Below, one piece after another: positions 16,409-25,253 of a stretch of DNA of 64,000 nucleotides. Where the stretch lies: assembly GCA_020627785.1 (NCBI GenBank), contig JAHDGF010000007.1, forward strand, positions 1 through 64,000, given 5' to 3'. Made by a program: the position numbers and the translations under genes. Numbering within the stretch: the stretch's first letter is position 1; every line of letters begins with the position of its first letter. Below the pieces are notes generated by a model that was given only the letters and a program-made list of their open reading frames with translations, had not been told where the DNA came from and made no database searches. Source of the DNA: Saprospiraceae bacterium. GTDB taxonomy: Bacteria > Bacteroidota > Bacteroidia > Chitinophagales > Saprospiraceae.

Positions 16409-16621
16409 ATGAGATATCTTGATCAGGATGGCTTTAATTTTTGCGAAGAATGCGATGATCAAAATCCAAGTATTAATCCTGCAGCCATGGAAATTTCTTG
16501 GAACAACATTGATGAAGATTGCGACGGTGTCCTTGCACGCAACCATGAATTACAAGAAGGAGCGTACCGGATTTCATTGTTAAAATTGAATAATGTTTCC
16601 TCTAAAAAATTATTGGTTTAG
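16409..16621 (+). pseudogene. Remnant of a MopE-motif T9SS protein
   Basis: The frame reads DQDGFNFCEECDD then INPAAMEISWNNIDEDCDGV, the DxDGDGF...CDD...INPGA.E...NIDEDCDG pattern of MopE-type putative metal-binding repeats. It then passes directly into GAYRISLLKLNNVSSKKLLV and a stop, which looks like the last ~20 residues of a type A sorting tail. Signal peptide, catalytic or binding body and most of the sorting domain are missing. The nominal ATG belongs to the duplicated downstream sequence of the paralogue, so this is a deletion remnant abutting the duplication end. An intact MopE-type motif occurs in the M36 protease at 27930. Confidence 0.7.
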
Positions 16622-16670
16622 TCATTCTTGCTTATCCTGTCTGTCTCGCTTGTAGAGACAATTCCCGAAG

Positions 16671-16723
16671 AATCCTGAAATCCTGTTCAAAAACTCTTTT
16701 GGAACAAGATTTCAGGATTTTTT
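16671..16723 (+). terminator. Long hairpin terminator
   Basis: A 22-23-bp nearly perfect stem (AATCCTGAAATC arm at 16671, matching GATTTCAGGATT up to 16719) with a small loop and a T run. It closes transcription from the paralogue/remnant region. The rest of 16724-17137 contains the minus-strand terminator at 16917 and a short CTCCTTA/TAAGGAG hairpin near 16820, but no gene I can support. Confidence 0.8.
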
Positions 16724-16916
16724 AAGTGAAGACAAGATTGTATCTCTCATTAAAAGACATACTCCAGTCCTATCTCAACCATCACGCGGCGAAATATTTG
16801 GATAATACTCCTTAATAACACGAGTATAAGGAGATTTTACTCAAGAAGGCCTTTGGAAGAGTGATAGAGCAGTTCACCCCTGATAATCTTATTAATCTTC
16901 TGAGACTTAGGGGCAT

Positions 16917-16947
16917 AAAAAAAGAGAATCCGTGTTGCCGAATTCTC
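16917..16947 (-). terminator. Terminator of the M28 peptidase gene
   Basis: On the minus strand GAGAATTCGG folds onto CGGATTCTC (9 pairs, one G-U) and is followed by seven T. It lies ~190 bp beyond the M28 stop. Confidence 0.65.
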
Positions 16948-17137
16948 CTCTTGTAAATTATTGATTTCATTTATTTTTTTACTACAAATACGACTAGCTG
17001 TAGAAGTAAAAATAAATTCATTAGCTAAGGTAAGAAGTCTCTGTTAATACGCAAGAAAATTGACCAAATAAAATCCAGAAACAAGTCGGTTTTTTAGTCC
17101 ATTTCCCATGAATATTGAACTTTTCAATGTCAGAAAC

Positions 17138-18397
17138 TTAATTTTTGGGTTCAAAAGTCACTATTTTCTCCATTTCTATCTCTCCTCTTTTGACTACAAC
17201 GTTAACGGTAGTGCCTGGTTCGAAGGCTGCTAGGGCTTTCATATAGGACATCATATCAAAGATTTCAAGCTCACCCATCTGAATAACCACATCACCTGCC
17301 ATGATGTCTGCCTTTATTGCTGGTCTATCCTCTAAGACCGCATCAATGCGCATTCCTTTACCTGTGTACATATAATCTGGCATAACCCCTAAGGTTACTT
17401 TAAAATCAGGGGTCTGGGTTGATTCATCCTTAGTTTTGCTGAAAGGGATCTCCTTTTTACGGTCCACATTGAGAATAACACCTTGCATTAGGTTTACAAT
17501 TTCCTGAATACCACTATAATTAATTTTATCACTGTCATCTGTGGGCTTATGGTAGTCTGAATGTTGCCCTGAGAAGAAAAATAGTACCGGAATATCAACT
17601 AAGTAAAAAGATGTGTGGTCAGAAGGACCAATTCCAGAGGGACTAAAGGAATAAACAAATCCGTTGTCGGCTTTAGCTATGGCGTCATTCCAAATAGGGG
17701 AGGTGCCATTCCCGTGGACTGATAATCTTTTATCTCTGTCCATTCTTCCTACCATATCAAGGTTAAACATGGCTTTAATGCTCGGTAAATGTATGGTCGA
17801 GTTATTAACGAAGTGCTTAGAACCCCATAAACCTTTTTCCTCTCCTGAGAAACCAATAAATAGGAAATTGTGGTTAAGATCAGATGCTTTTAGTCTTTTA
17901 GCTAAGAGTAATAGTGCTGCAACACCACTCGCATTATCATCTGCACCATTGTGTATTGCTTTTTCACCGGTATGTAGCGAACCTTCTTGACCATAACCAA
18001 GGTGGTCATAGTGTGCCCCAATAACAATGGTTTTATCCGCTCCCCGGTCAAGCATGCCGATGACGTTTCTTCCATTGATGACTGGATCATCAGGCGCGGG
18101 AGCTGAAGCGTGTGGATTTGATTTTAAATGGATTTTAAAGTGCTGAAAGTAACCGTCTTCTCCTTTTGGCGTTAAGCCGACTTCTTTCATTCTATTGGCT
18201 AAATATTCTGCTGCTAGTTCTTCACCTCTGGTTCCAATTTCCCGTCCTTCTAATTCATCTGAAGCTAGATACACTACATCAGATTTTAGTTGGGTTTTTT
18301 CCTCAATGTTATTGTTTATAATAACATAATTTGATTTACAAGCCATAAAGGATAAGCCGCACAGCAGGGAAATGAATGAAATATACTTTCTTTGCAT
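17138..18397 (-). CDS. M28-family zinc aminopeptidase lipoprotein with C-terminal PDZ domain
   Basis: 419 residues from the ATG at 18397. A start 7 codons further upstream (18418) is possible but would spoil the clean lipoprotein signal MQRKYISFISLLCG...FMAC. Zinc ligands of M28 are visible in order: His/Asp in GAHYDHLGYG, Asp in NGADDNASG, the catalytic Glu pair in GFSGEEKGLWG, Asp in NLDMVGRM, and the last His in SDYHKPTDD. The C-terminal ~95 residues (VTLGVMPDYMYTGKGMRI, then GDVVIQMGELEI) are a PDZ domain. Family members remove N-terminal residues from peptides; here probably at the periplasmic face of a membrane. It is divergent from the PD40 lipoprotein gene with only 39 bp between the start codons. 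Confidence 0.92.
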   Translation of the reverse strand: MQRKYISFISLLCGLSFMACKSNYVIINNNIEEKTQLKSDVVYLASDELEGREIGTRGEELAAEYLANRMKEVGLTPKGEDGYFQHFKIHLKSNPHASAPAPDDPVINGRNVIGMLDRGADKTIVIGAHYDHLGYGQEGSLHTGEKAIHNGADDNASGVAALLLLAKRLKASDLNHNFLFIGFSGEEKGLWGSKHFVNNSTIHLPSIKAMFNLDMVGRMDRDKRLSVHGNGTSPIWNDAIAKADNGFVYSFSPSGIGPSDHTSFYLVDIPVLFFFSGQHSDYHKPTDDSDKINYSGIQEIVNLMQGVILNVDRKKEIPFSKTKDESTQTPDFKVTLGVMPDYMYTGKGMRIDAVLEDRPAIKADIMAGDVVIQMGELEIFDMMSYMKALAAFEPGTTVNVVVKRGEIEMEKIVTFEPKN

Positions 18398-18436
18398 CAA
18401 TATTATATTAAGCCACAAATATCTAAATATAAAACG

Positions 18437-19756
18437 ATGAAATTTGCTTCATATTTGAAAATTCCCGCAATCTTACTTTTCGCGATACTTTTGACTTATT
18501 CCTGTGGAACAAGCAAAAGAACCGTTGAAACAAATAGGACTGATGAAGTTCAAACACAAAAAAGTGAAGATGATTACACCGTTGACGATGTTGTGGATGA
18601 AACCATTGAGGTAATTGACGAAATTGTGGATGAGGTGGTCAATGCCTTTGATGCCATCGTAGAAACGGTCGATGAAACCATAGATGGAATGAAAAAGGAT
18701 ACTTTAGGAATGAAGGATTCTGATAAGGTTATTGCAACCGGTACCTTAATCCAAGACACCTTGTCTTATCCAGAAGAAACGCATTTGAGAAATCTTAAAC
18801 AACTCACTTTCGGTGGAGATAATGCGGAGGCATATTGGAGTTTTGATAATAAGAAGTTGGTCTTTCAAGCAAGTAATAAAGATTGGGGGGCTGATTGCGA
18901 TCAAATATATATTATCGACCCATTCGGACCTGTGTCCAAAGATCAGAGACCTCAGCTTGTAAGTACAGGTGAGGGTAGAACCACTTGCAGTTATTATATG
19001 CCAGGTAATAAGGAGGTGATATATGCATCTACACATCAAGGAGATCCTAATTGTCCGCCTTCTCCTGAGCGTAGAGCTGATGGAAAGTATGTGTGGCCTA
19101 TTTATAGTGACTTTGACATCTTCGTTGCAGATGAGGAAGGTAAGCTTCTAAGACAGTTGACAGATACACCTGGCTATGATGCAGAGGCAACGGTCTCACC
19201 TCAAGGAGATTTAATTGTTTTTACTTCTATTCGAACAGGAGATTTAGAATTATATACCATGAAGATTGATGGTTCAGATGTGAAGCAAGTGACTTCAGGT
19301 CTTGGATACGATGGAGGTGCTTTCTTTTCTCCAGATGGAACTAAGTTAATCTTTAGATCTTCTCGTCCGCAGACTGATGAAGAAATTGCGGAATATCAAA
19401 ATCTATTAAAAGAAGGATTAGTTCAGCCTACGGAAATGGAATTGTATGTGTGCAATGTAGATGGTTCTGAACTGACAAAAATCACCGATTTAGGAAATGC
19501 GAATTGGGCACCATTCTTTCACCCATCTGGCGAAAAAGTAATTTTCAGCTCAAACCATAAATCAAAAAGAGGATTTCCTTTTAATTTATTTATGATCAAC
19601 CTCGATGGTACAGGTCTTGAGCAAATCACTTTTGACAATACCTTTGATTCATTTCCAATGTTCTCTCATGATGGTAAATATTTAGTTTTTGCCTCTAATC
19701 GGAATAATGGAGGAACAAGAGATACCAATCTATTTATTGCTGAGTGGGTTGATTAG
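18437..19756 (+). CDS. PD40/TolB-like beta-propeller lipoprotein
   Basis: 439 residues from the ATG at 18437; an upstream in-frame ATG (18392) overlaps the divergent gene and lacks a good signal. Lipobox TYSC. An acidic, Val/Ile-rich stretch follows (VDDVVDETIEVIDEIVDEVV, residues ~38-75), perhaps a coiled coil or spacer. From ~120 onward there are WD40-like PD40 repeats: AYWSFDNKKLVFQAS, ATVSPQGDLIVFTS, AFFSPDGTKLIFRSSR, PFFHPSGEKVIFSSN and PMFSHDGKYLVFASNRN. Such propellers bind proteins or glycans at the cell envelope; some are peptidase-associated. Its pairing with an M28 peptidase lipoprotein suggests a shared role in peptide handling (inference). Confidence 0.88.
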   Translation: MKFASYLKIPAILLFAILLTYSCGTSKRTVETNRTDEVQTQKSEDDYTVDDVVDETIEVIDEIVDEVVNAFDAIVETVDETIDGMKKDTLGMKDSDKVIATGTLIQDTLSYPEETHLRNLKQLTFGGDNAEAYWSFDNKKLVFQASNKDWGADCDQIYIIDPFGPVSKDQRPQLVSTGEGRTTCSYYMPGNKEVIYASTHQGDPNCPPSPERRADGKYVWPIYSDFDIFVADEEGKLLRQLTDTPGYDAEATVSPQGDLIVFTSIRTGDLELYTMKIDGSDVKQVTSGLGYDGGAFFSPDGTKLIFRSSRPQTDEEIAEYQNLLKEGLVQPTEMELYVCNVDGSELTKITDLGNANWAPFFHPSGEKVIFSSNHKSKRGFPFNLFMINLDGTGLEQITFDNTFDSFPMFSHDGKYLVFASNRNNGGTRDTNLFIAEWVD

Positions 19757-19790
19757 ATTGAAGGTTTAGAAGGCTGAAACTTTTGTTTCA

Positions 19791-21503
19791 TTAATATTTG
19801 ACAATTTTCTTTGCTTTAATGATTTCACCGTCTCTGATAATTTTGACGAAGTACATATTACTTGCAAAATTTGAAAACGGAATGCTCACTTGATTTTCAT
19901 TATTCACAGTCTGAGAATGTAATAACCGACCTTCTAAATCCATGATTTGAATCTTTACAGAGCTAGGATTCGGGAACTTTAGCTGTAGTTTATCATGAAC
20001 TGGGTTTGGGAAAATATCTACTTCAAAATCTGATAGTAATTCTTCATTGGACACACCAATTCCTGTGATACATTTACCCAAGAAGTTAGGGTTAGATTTT
20101 AGTTCTGAATAAATGTCTTTTACTTTATTGATTTTGTTTTCATACTCATCAAATAATGCAATCGAAGTTGACATTCCATCAAAAATAATGTGATTAGCAA
20201 GGTCAATACTTATCATTTGGCCAGGTATCAGAATGTCATTGTCCAAACCAATATTAGTGACAGACCTTCTATCTCCAGGAGGAAGATCAATATTAGCCAT
20301 ACTCCAACCTGTAGGATCGTTCGGTAAATCAGAGAAGGCATATAAAGTTTGATCAATAGATCCAGGATTAACTCCATTGCCTCCAATAGTCATGGGAGAA
20401 CCGTCGAGCCAAAATCCATTTAGGTAATTAAAGTATTGAATAGGTATGGTCGGGTCAACGGCTACAGGTGGAGGCATCCCTACCGTCAGATTATTGATGA
20501 AAATATAAGATGATAAGGAGTTGTTTAAGAGAATGGTGCTTTGGATCGCTCCTATATCATTGGCTAATGTATTTTCAAATGGTGGACAAGATTGGGAGTT
20601 TTCAATATTATATACAAAACTAGCATTTAAATCTGGTGAACATCCTATCAGGTTATCTTGGAAGCATATAAGATCACTGTCCTCCCAAAGGCCAACACGG
20701 AAGTCTCTTAAGTCCTCTACACCTCGGTTAATTAATTTAAAGTTTGTAAATAAAGTTTGAGCAATTTCAGAATCTTCCTCAGCACATTCAAGCATGTAAT
20801 TTAATTGCTGAATTTCAATGTCTAGAGGTGCCCCTTGTGATTGTTGGTGAATTGTTTGGTCATTGTAAACACTAAAGGTCATCAGTGAAGGAATAAATAC
20901 CTGTTCTAAATTTTTATAATTGATCGAATTGTCATGAATGGGCAGGTCACCCGATAAGACATCATAAAAGCCGTCCAGATCATGATCATAAAATGGTGCT
21001 AAATCTTGTTGAAGTATAGATCCATTTTCTGATCCTATATCAAATCTATTGTTGCCTTTTGCGGGCCATTCTAAAATATCTAAAGGAATATTTTCGGACT
21101 GAAGATTTCCGGCTTGAAACGCTTCTTTCACACTTTCAACTTCTTCTGATTTAATAATCCAAAGACGACCAAAGTAGTTGCAATTATTTACAAATCCACT
21201 GCTAGTAATTTCAGAAATGGGACCTGGAACATAATCAGAATTGGGAAGGAATTGCGTGTAAGCTGGTCCCGCAATTTTTAAATTACCAGAAGGGTCTAAG
21301 GCTCCTACCCAAAGGTTAGAGCTAAATGTAGCACTATACTCAAGGGAGTCTGCTCCTAGCTTTATGAAATCTTCACCAATTGATCCTGATGGTTTCATAT
21401 CAAAAGATCTAGTTGGAGTTGATATTCGAAATATCTCATCGCATTGTGAAAGAATAACCAATGGGAAGAAAACACATAATAGTATAGCTGAAAGTTTGTT
21501 CAT
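19791..21503 (-). CDS. Secreted protein of unknown function with T9SS type A tail
   Basis: 570 residues, signal peptide MNKLSAILLCVFFPLVILSQ. The body has no catalytic motif I recognise: N-terminal SNLWVGALDPSGNLKIAG, then DGFYDVLSGDLP (a Ca-binding-loop-like DHDLDGFYD), then a Pro-rich middle. The last ~80 residues are a type A sorting domain (DFEVDIFPNPVHDKL...GEIIKAKKIVKY). Proteins with this N-terminal pattern are common in Bacteroidota T9SS cargo but are not characterised as far as I know. It is convergent with the PD40 gene (34 bp between stops) and no clear terminator is visible between them. Confidence 0.82.
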   Translation of the reverse strand: MNKLSAILLCVFFPLVILSQCDEIFRISTPTRSFDMKPSGSIGEDFIKLGADSLEYSATFSSNLWVGALDPSGNLKIAGPAYTQFLPNSDYVPGPISEITSSGFVNNCNYFGRLWIIKSEEVESVKEAFQAGNLQSENIPLDILEWPAKGNNRFDIGSENGSILQQDLAPFYDHDLDGFYDVLSGDLPIHDNSINYKNLEQVFIPSLMTFSVYNDQTIHQQSQGAPLDIEIQQLNYMLECAEEDSEIAQTLFTNFKLINRGVEDLRDFRVGLWEDSDLICFQDNLIGCSPDLNASFVYNIENSQSCPPFENTLANDIGAIQSTILLNNSLSSYIFINNLTVGMPPPVAVDPTIPIQYFNYLNGFWLDGSPMTIGGNGVNPGSIDQTLYAFSDLPNDPTGWSMANIDLPPGDRRSVTNIGLDNDILIPGQMISIDLANHIIFDGMSTSIALFDEYENKINKVKDIYSELKSNPNFLGKCITGIGVSNEELLSDFEVDIFPNPVHDKLQLKFPNPSSVKIQIMDLEGRLLHSQTVNNENQVSIPFSNFASNMYFVKIIRDGEIIKAKKIVKY

Positions 21504-21735
21504 TATTCTACAATTTTCAATAAATATAGAGAATCAAAACCTGTCCGAACTTTCTGGGAAGAATTTAATCGATTTAAGAATTTATAACTACAAGGTCTCA
21601 AATTGAATTAGTACTAATTATTTAAATCATGACTATTTGGCTAAATTTTTTATAACCCGAAAACCATCTTTTGGCCTTAATTCAATGGTTCAGGTAGAAA
21701 TACATGGACAGATAAATTGGTTCTAACTCAATTAG

Positions 21736-22917
21736 ATGCTTTCAAGGTGCTTGTTAATAAATTTCAAATTACCATTCCATTGTTGGTTGCTAGTTCTAGG
21801 TGCACTAACTTCATTACCAATGAAGGCAACTACGAGTTTTGACCAGAAATTTCAGTTTCTTACTGGATTTTTATGTTCCTGCTGTTTGGCTATAGGAATG
21901 GTTAGATTCAGTTGGTCAATTGAAGATGGCTGTATAGATATATTACCCAATTTTAATCTTCTTGCCCGTAACCTTATGGTTGTGGCTGGAACTTACTTGT
22001 TCTTGTTATTCTTGAAAGATGCAGATGGTAAGATTTCCGACCTTGGAATGATTAACTGGATTTTATGTAGATATATGTTAATCTACGCGCTCATCCCAGG
22101 AGCCATTAACAAGCTATCCAATATACATTATCAATATAGCTATTCTAATGCAAGCGAACGGATGATGGATCTAGATCCAAGTGGTCTCTTGTGGCAACTT
22201 TATTCTGCCTCTGATAATTACGAGTGGTTGATAGGTCTAGGGCAGGTCCTCATTATTTTGATGTTAACTTTCAGGAAAACGACACCGATAGCAACCTTAT
22301 TATTGTTGCCAATTTTGATTAATAATTTAGCATTTGCAATCGTGTTTGATTCATGTAATTTATTGAGTTATTTAAGTTATCTGTCATTTACACTCGGAGG
22401 AATTATTTACATGTTGCCAAAATTTTTGCGATGGATGCGGACTTTAAAATTCCATAAATTGCTAGGATTAAATCCTAAGCAGCGCAGCCATGTTCTAAAG
22501 TCTTTTGGTATATTTAAAATCATCATTATTACAGGTCTGATGATGCAACAACTTTGGATGGTAGATCGATCAAGAAACTATTATCGCACGCATAAAAATC
22601 ATCCATTAATAGGCGTATGGGACGTTGATACCTTGCGAGCAAGCACGGAGAATTTTCCTAAGTTTAATCGCCTCATATTTGAGCAAAGTATTGTAGGAAA
22701 TGTAGAGGTATCTGATTCCTTATCTAAATTTTACTACATCGTTGATACGAATTATCATCAAATGGAGTTCTATAATTTCCATGAATTTAGGGCCCTTGAC
22801 TTGAAGGGTAAATATAAATTGATTGACTCTAATCGGGTAGAGTACGTCGGAAGAAATAACAAGGATTCAATTTACTTTAGCCTAATAAAGCAAGAAGATA
22901 AACTGAAAAAGGAATAG
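21736..22917 (+). CDS. Polytopic membrane protein of unknown function
   Basis: 393 residues. About seven to eight hydrophobic segments lie within residues 10-275 (for example FLTGFLCSCCLAIGMVRF, LMVVAGTYLFLLFL, WLIGLGQVLIILMLTF, PIATLLLLPILINNLAFAIV, IFKIIIITGLMMQ). A soluble tail of ~115 residues follows (WMVDRSRNYYRTHKN to the Lys-rich end). The layout is loosely like DoxX/HTTM-type membrane proteins, but I do not recognise a diagnostic motif. The tail (LIGVWDVDTLRAS, YKLIDSNRVEYVG) resembles small lipocalin-like folds. The next gene, a helicase, is convergent, with 7 bp between the stops. Confidence 0.7.
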   Translation: MLSRCLLINFKLPFHCWLLVLGALTSLPMKATTSFDQKFQFLTGFLCSCCLAIGMVRFSWSIEDGCIDILPNFNLLARNLMVVAGTYLFLLFLKDADGKISDLGMINWILCRYMLIYALIPGAINKLSNIHYQYSYSNASERMMDLDPSGLLWQLYSASDNYEWLIGLGQVLIILMLTFRKTTPIATLLLLPILINNLAFAIVFDSCNLLSYLSYLSFTLGGIIYMLPKFLRWMRTLKFHKLLGLNPKQRSHVLKSFGIFKIIIITGLMMQQLWMVDRSRNYYRTHKNHPLIGVWDVDTLRASTENFPKFNRLIFEQSIVGNVEVSDSLSKFYYIVDTNYHQMEFYNFHEFRALDLKGKYKLIDSNRVEYVGRNNKDSIYFSLIKQEDKLKKE

Positions 22918-22924
22918 AAAATAA

Positions 22925-25186
22925 CTATTCTATGATTTCAAGCTTGGCGTATCTAAGTGCAATTCTTTTTTCTTGATTTTCTACGAGGTCGTAAAATTCT
23001 ATGGTTGCAATTTTACTTTCATCAATACTTATAATTTCTCCTTTCCCAAATCTCAAATGCAGGACCTTCATACCTTCTTTTAATTTATGTGAAGGCACCG
23101 GATTGAAATTTTCCGGATCGATGTAGTCCAATTTTTTCTGAATCCTTGGAGCTCGAAGACCACCTAAACTTTTTGGTTCAGCGAATCTGTCTGGGTTTCT
23201 CATGGTTATGATTGCATCATAATTGTCCACTGGAATTTCCTCTATGAATCTTGATGGTTCATTATTTCTTACAGAACCATATTGATATCGTGTATTAGCA
23301 TAGGATAAAGTGAGGTATTCCTCCGCTCTTGTGATTGCCACATAAAAGAGTCGTCGTTCTTCATCAATCTGTGCAGGGTCACTTAGTGACATGTAAGAAG
23401 GAAATAGATTTTCCTCTAGACCTACGACGAACACTGATCTATATTCAAGTCCCTTCGCAGCATGTGTAGACATTAAGGTAATGGAATCATTGTCGTTTTC
23501 TTCATTATCTTGATCAGTCATAAGGCTTATCCCTTGAAGATACTTCGCTAGACTTCTGTCCTGATTATATTCTTCTCCATCTTCAATGAGATCATCTTCA
23601 ACAAATTCTTGGATACCATCGAGCAGTGAGTTGATGTTTTCTAAACGATTCATGCTTTCCATGCTTCCCTCGTTTTTATACAACTCAGTAATCCCACTTT
23701 TTCTTGCAATAAGACAGGCAGCCTCATAGGCAGTCATCGTCGTAATTTTCGCTCTGAAGGCGTGAATCATTTTTACAAACTCAACCAACTTAGTCCTGGC
23801 TCGACCTTTAAATTCAATGGCACTCAATGCTTGCATGATGCTCATTTCATTATCATCCGCTAATTGCAATAATTGATCAACGGTTGTTTTTCCTATGCCC
23901 CTTTTAGGAAAATTTATAACACGCTTAAATGCTTCATTGTCATCTAAGTTTACTGCCAATCTAAAGTAAGCAATGAGGTCTTTTATTTCTTTTCTTTGGT
24001 AAAACGATAGGCCACCAAAAATCACATAGGGCAAATTATACCGCCGCAGATATTCCTCAAAAATTCTCGATTGAGAATTGGTTCGATATAGAATGGCAAT
24101 GTCTGAATTTGAAACATTAAATCTATTCTTATGCTCAACAATAGAATCGGCAATTCTTTTTCCCTCTTCCGTGTCCGTCATTGCCTTGATCAATTTGATC
24201 TTTTCACCTCCGTCTTTTTCTGTCCAGATTTTCTTTTGAATCTGTCGCTTATTGTGATTTATAACTTGGTTGGCAGCTTCAACTATATAATTTGTTGATC
24301 GATAGTTCTGTTCTAATTTATAGACCTGTACATTCTTGTAATCAGTTTCAAATTGTAAAATGTTTTCTATCGTTGCTCCACGGAAAGAATAAATACTTTG
24401 CGCATCATCTCCTACGATGCAAACATTCTCTTCGCTCCCTTCATATTGGCTTAAGAGCTTTAAGATTTCATACTGAAGGTAATTGGTGTCTTGAAACTCA
24501 TCTACCAAAACATATCTAAATTGACTTTGGTACTTGGTTCGGATTTCTGGAACTTGATAGAGTAACTTAAACATATTCAGTAAAAGATCATCGAAGTCCA
24601 TTGCACCCGCTTGTTTGCACTTATCAACATATTTCTGATAAATCACTTGAATCATTGGCCGGTTGCCCATTCTATCTTGGCTCATCAAATCTTCATTCAC
24701 GGCATACATCTTAGGTGTAATGAGATTGCTCTTAGCACTGCTGATTCTTGATCTTACCAAACCATTGGGATAATTCTTTGTGTTTAATCCTAGGCTTTTG
24801 ATGATTTCAGTAACAAGGCTTTTACTATCTGTAGTGTCATAAATGGAAAAATCGTTAGGGAAACCTATGTGTTGTGCCTCAACTCTCAGTATTCTAGCAA
24901 ATAATGAGTGAAAGGTTCCTGCCCATACTCTATTGGCTACTGATCCCACGACTTTTTCTATTCTATCCTTCATTTCTCTTGCCGCCTTATTGGTAAAGGT
25001 TAAAGCAAGAATATTCCAAGGTGCAACCCCGAGCTTAATGAGGTGGGCTATTTTAAAGGTGAGAACTCTGGTTTTACCTGAGCCTGGTCCAGCAATAACC
25101 ATTACTGGTCCATCACTTGCTAATACAGCTTGTCGCTGGATTTCGTTAAGCTCGTGCAAATATGTTTGGGCAATTTCTTGAGACAT
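22925..25186 (-). CDS. uvrD: UvrD/PcrA-type superfamily 1A DNA helicase
   Basis: 753 residues, the full length expected of UvrD/PcrA. All SF1A motifs are visible in order: Q-motif region LNEIQRQAV, Walker A GPGSGKTRVL, Ia TFTNKAAREMKDR, Walker B VDEFQDTN, III DDAQSIYSFRGA, IV LEQNYRSTNYI, V STHAAKGLEYRSVFVVG, and VI RRLFYVAITRAEEYL. It unwinds DNA 3' to 5' in nucleotide excision and mismatch repair and removes proteins from DNA. The C-terminal Tudor-like part (VLHLRFGKGEIISIDESKIA) is the PcrA-type RNA polymerase contact. The start codon overlaps a palindrome at 25185-25204. Confidence 0.95.
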   Translation of the reverse strand: MSQEIAQTYLHELNEIQRQAVLASDGPVMVIAGPGSGKTRVLTFKIAHLIKLGVAPWNILALTFTNKAAREMKDRIEKVVGSVANRVWAGTFHSLFARILRVEAQHIGFPNDFSIYDTTDSKSLVTEIIKSLGLNTKNYPNGLVRSRISSAKSNLITPKMYAVNEDLMSQDRMGNRPMIQVIYQKYVDKCKQAGAMDFDDLLLNMFKLLYQVPEIRTKYQSQFRYVLVDEFQDTNYLQYEILKLLSQYEGSEENVCIVGDDAQSIYSFRGATIENILQFETDYKNVQVYKLEQNYRSTNYIVEAANQVINHNKRQIQKKIWTEKDGGEKIKLIKAMTDTEEGKRIADSIVEHKNRFNVSNSDIAILYRTNSQSRIFEEYLRRYNLPYVIFGGLSFYQRKEIKDLIAYFRLAVNLDDNEAFKRVINFPKRGIGKTTVDQLLQLADDNEMSIMQALSAIEFKGRARTKLVEFVKMIHAFRAKITTMTAYEAACLIARKSGITELYKNEGSMESMNRLENINSLLDGIQEFVEDDLIEDGEEYNQDRSLAKYLQGISLMTDQDNEENDNDSITLMSTHAAKGLEYRSVFVVGLEENLFPSYMSLSDPAQIDEERRLFYVAITRAEEYLTLSYANTRYQYGSVRNNEPSRFIEEIPVDNYDAIITMRNPDRFAEPKSLGGLRAPRIQKKLDYIDPENFNPVPSHKLKEGMKVLHLRFGKGEIISIDESKIATIEFYDLVENQEKRIALRYAKLEIIE

Positions 25187-25204
25187 TTCACAAAAGTGTG
25201 AAAT
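25185..25204. promoter_or_regulatory. Palindrome over the uvrD start codon
   Basis: ATTTCACAAAAGTGTGAAAT: perfect 8-bp arms with a 4-nt centre. It overlaps the uvrD ATG (25184-25186 on the complement), so a bound protein would block uvrD initiation or transcription. Candidate operator. Confidence 0.5.
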
Positions 25205-25227
25205 ATATATATTTCAATCATATAAAT

Positions 25228-25244
25228 TTGTGATTTTATCACAA
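25228..25244. promoter_or_regulatory. Second palindrome before the CPBP gene
   Basis: TTGTGATTTTATCACAA: perfect 7-bp arms, 3-nt centre. It uses the same TGTGA/TCACA half-site as the palindrome at 25185 and resembles a CRP/FNR-type site with spacing 5 instead of 6. The two centres are 41.5 bp apart, close to four helical turns. It covers the alternative GTG start at 25230. Confidence 0.5.
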
Positions 25245-25253
25245 GGAAGTTCT

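Larger units (their letters stand above)
14101..16422 (+). repeat. Tandem gene duplication, unit 2
   Basis: Right copy of the duplication. It starts with the relic of the lipase-fusion 3' end at 14101 and ends at ~16422 (GAATGAGATATCTTGATC), where it runs straight into a degenerate MopE-type coding remnant. A 138-bp spacer without a recognisable gene (13963-14100) separates it from unit 1. Confidence 0.88.

Noticed and set aside
16724-17137. A small gene between the remnant and the M28 gene
   Set aside because: Only a ~40-codon open stretch without a start codon or recognisable family is present; the interval is better explained by terminators and spacer.
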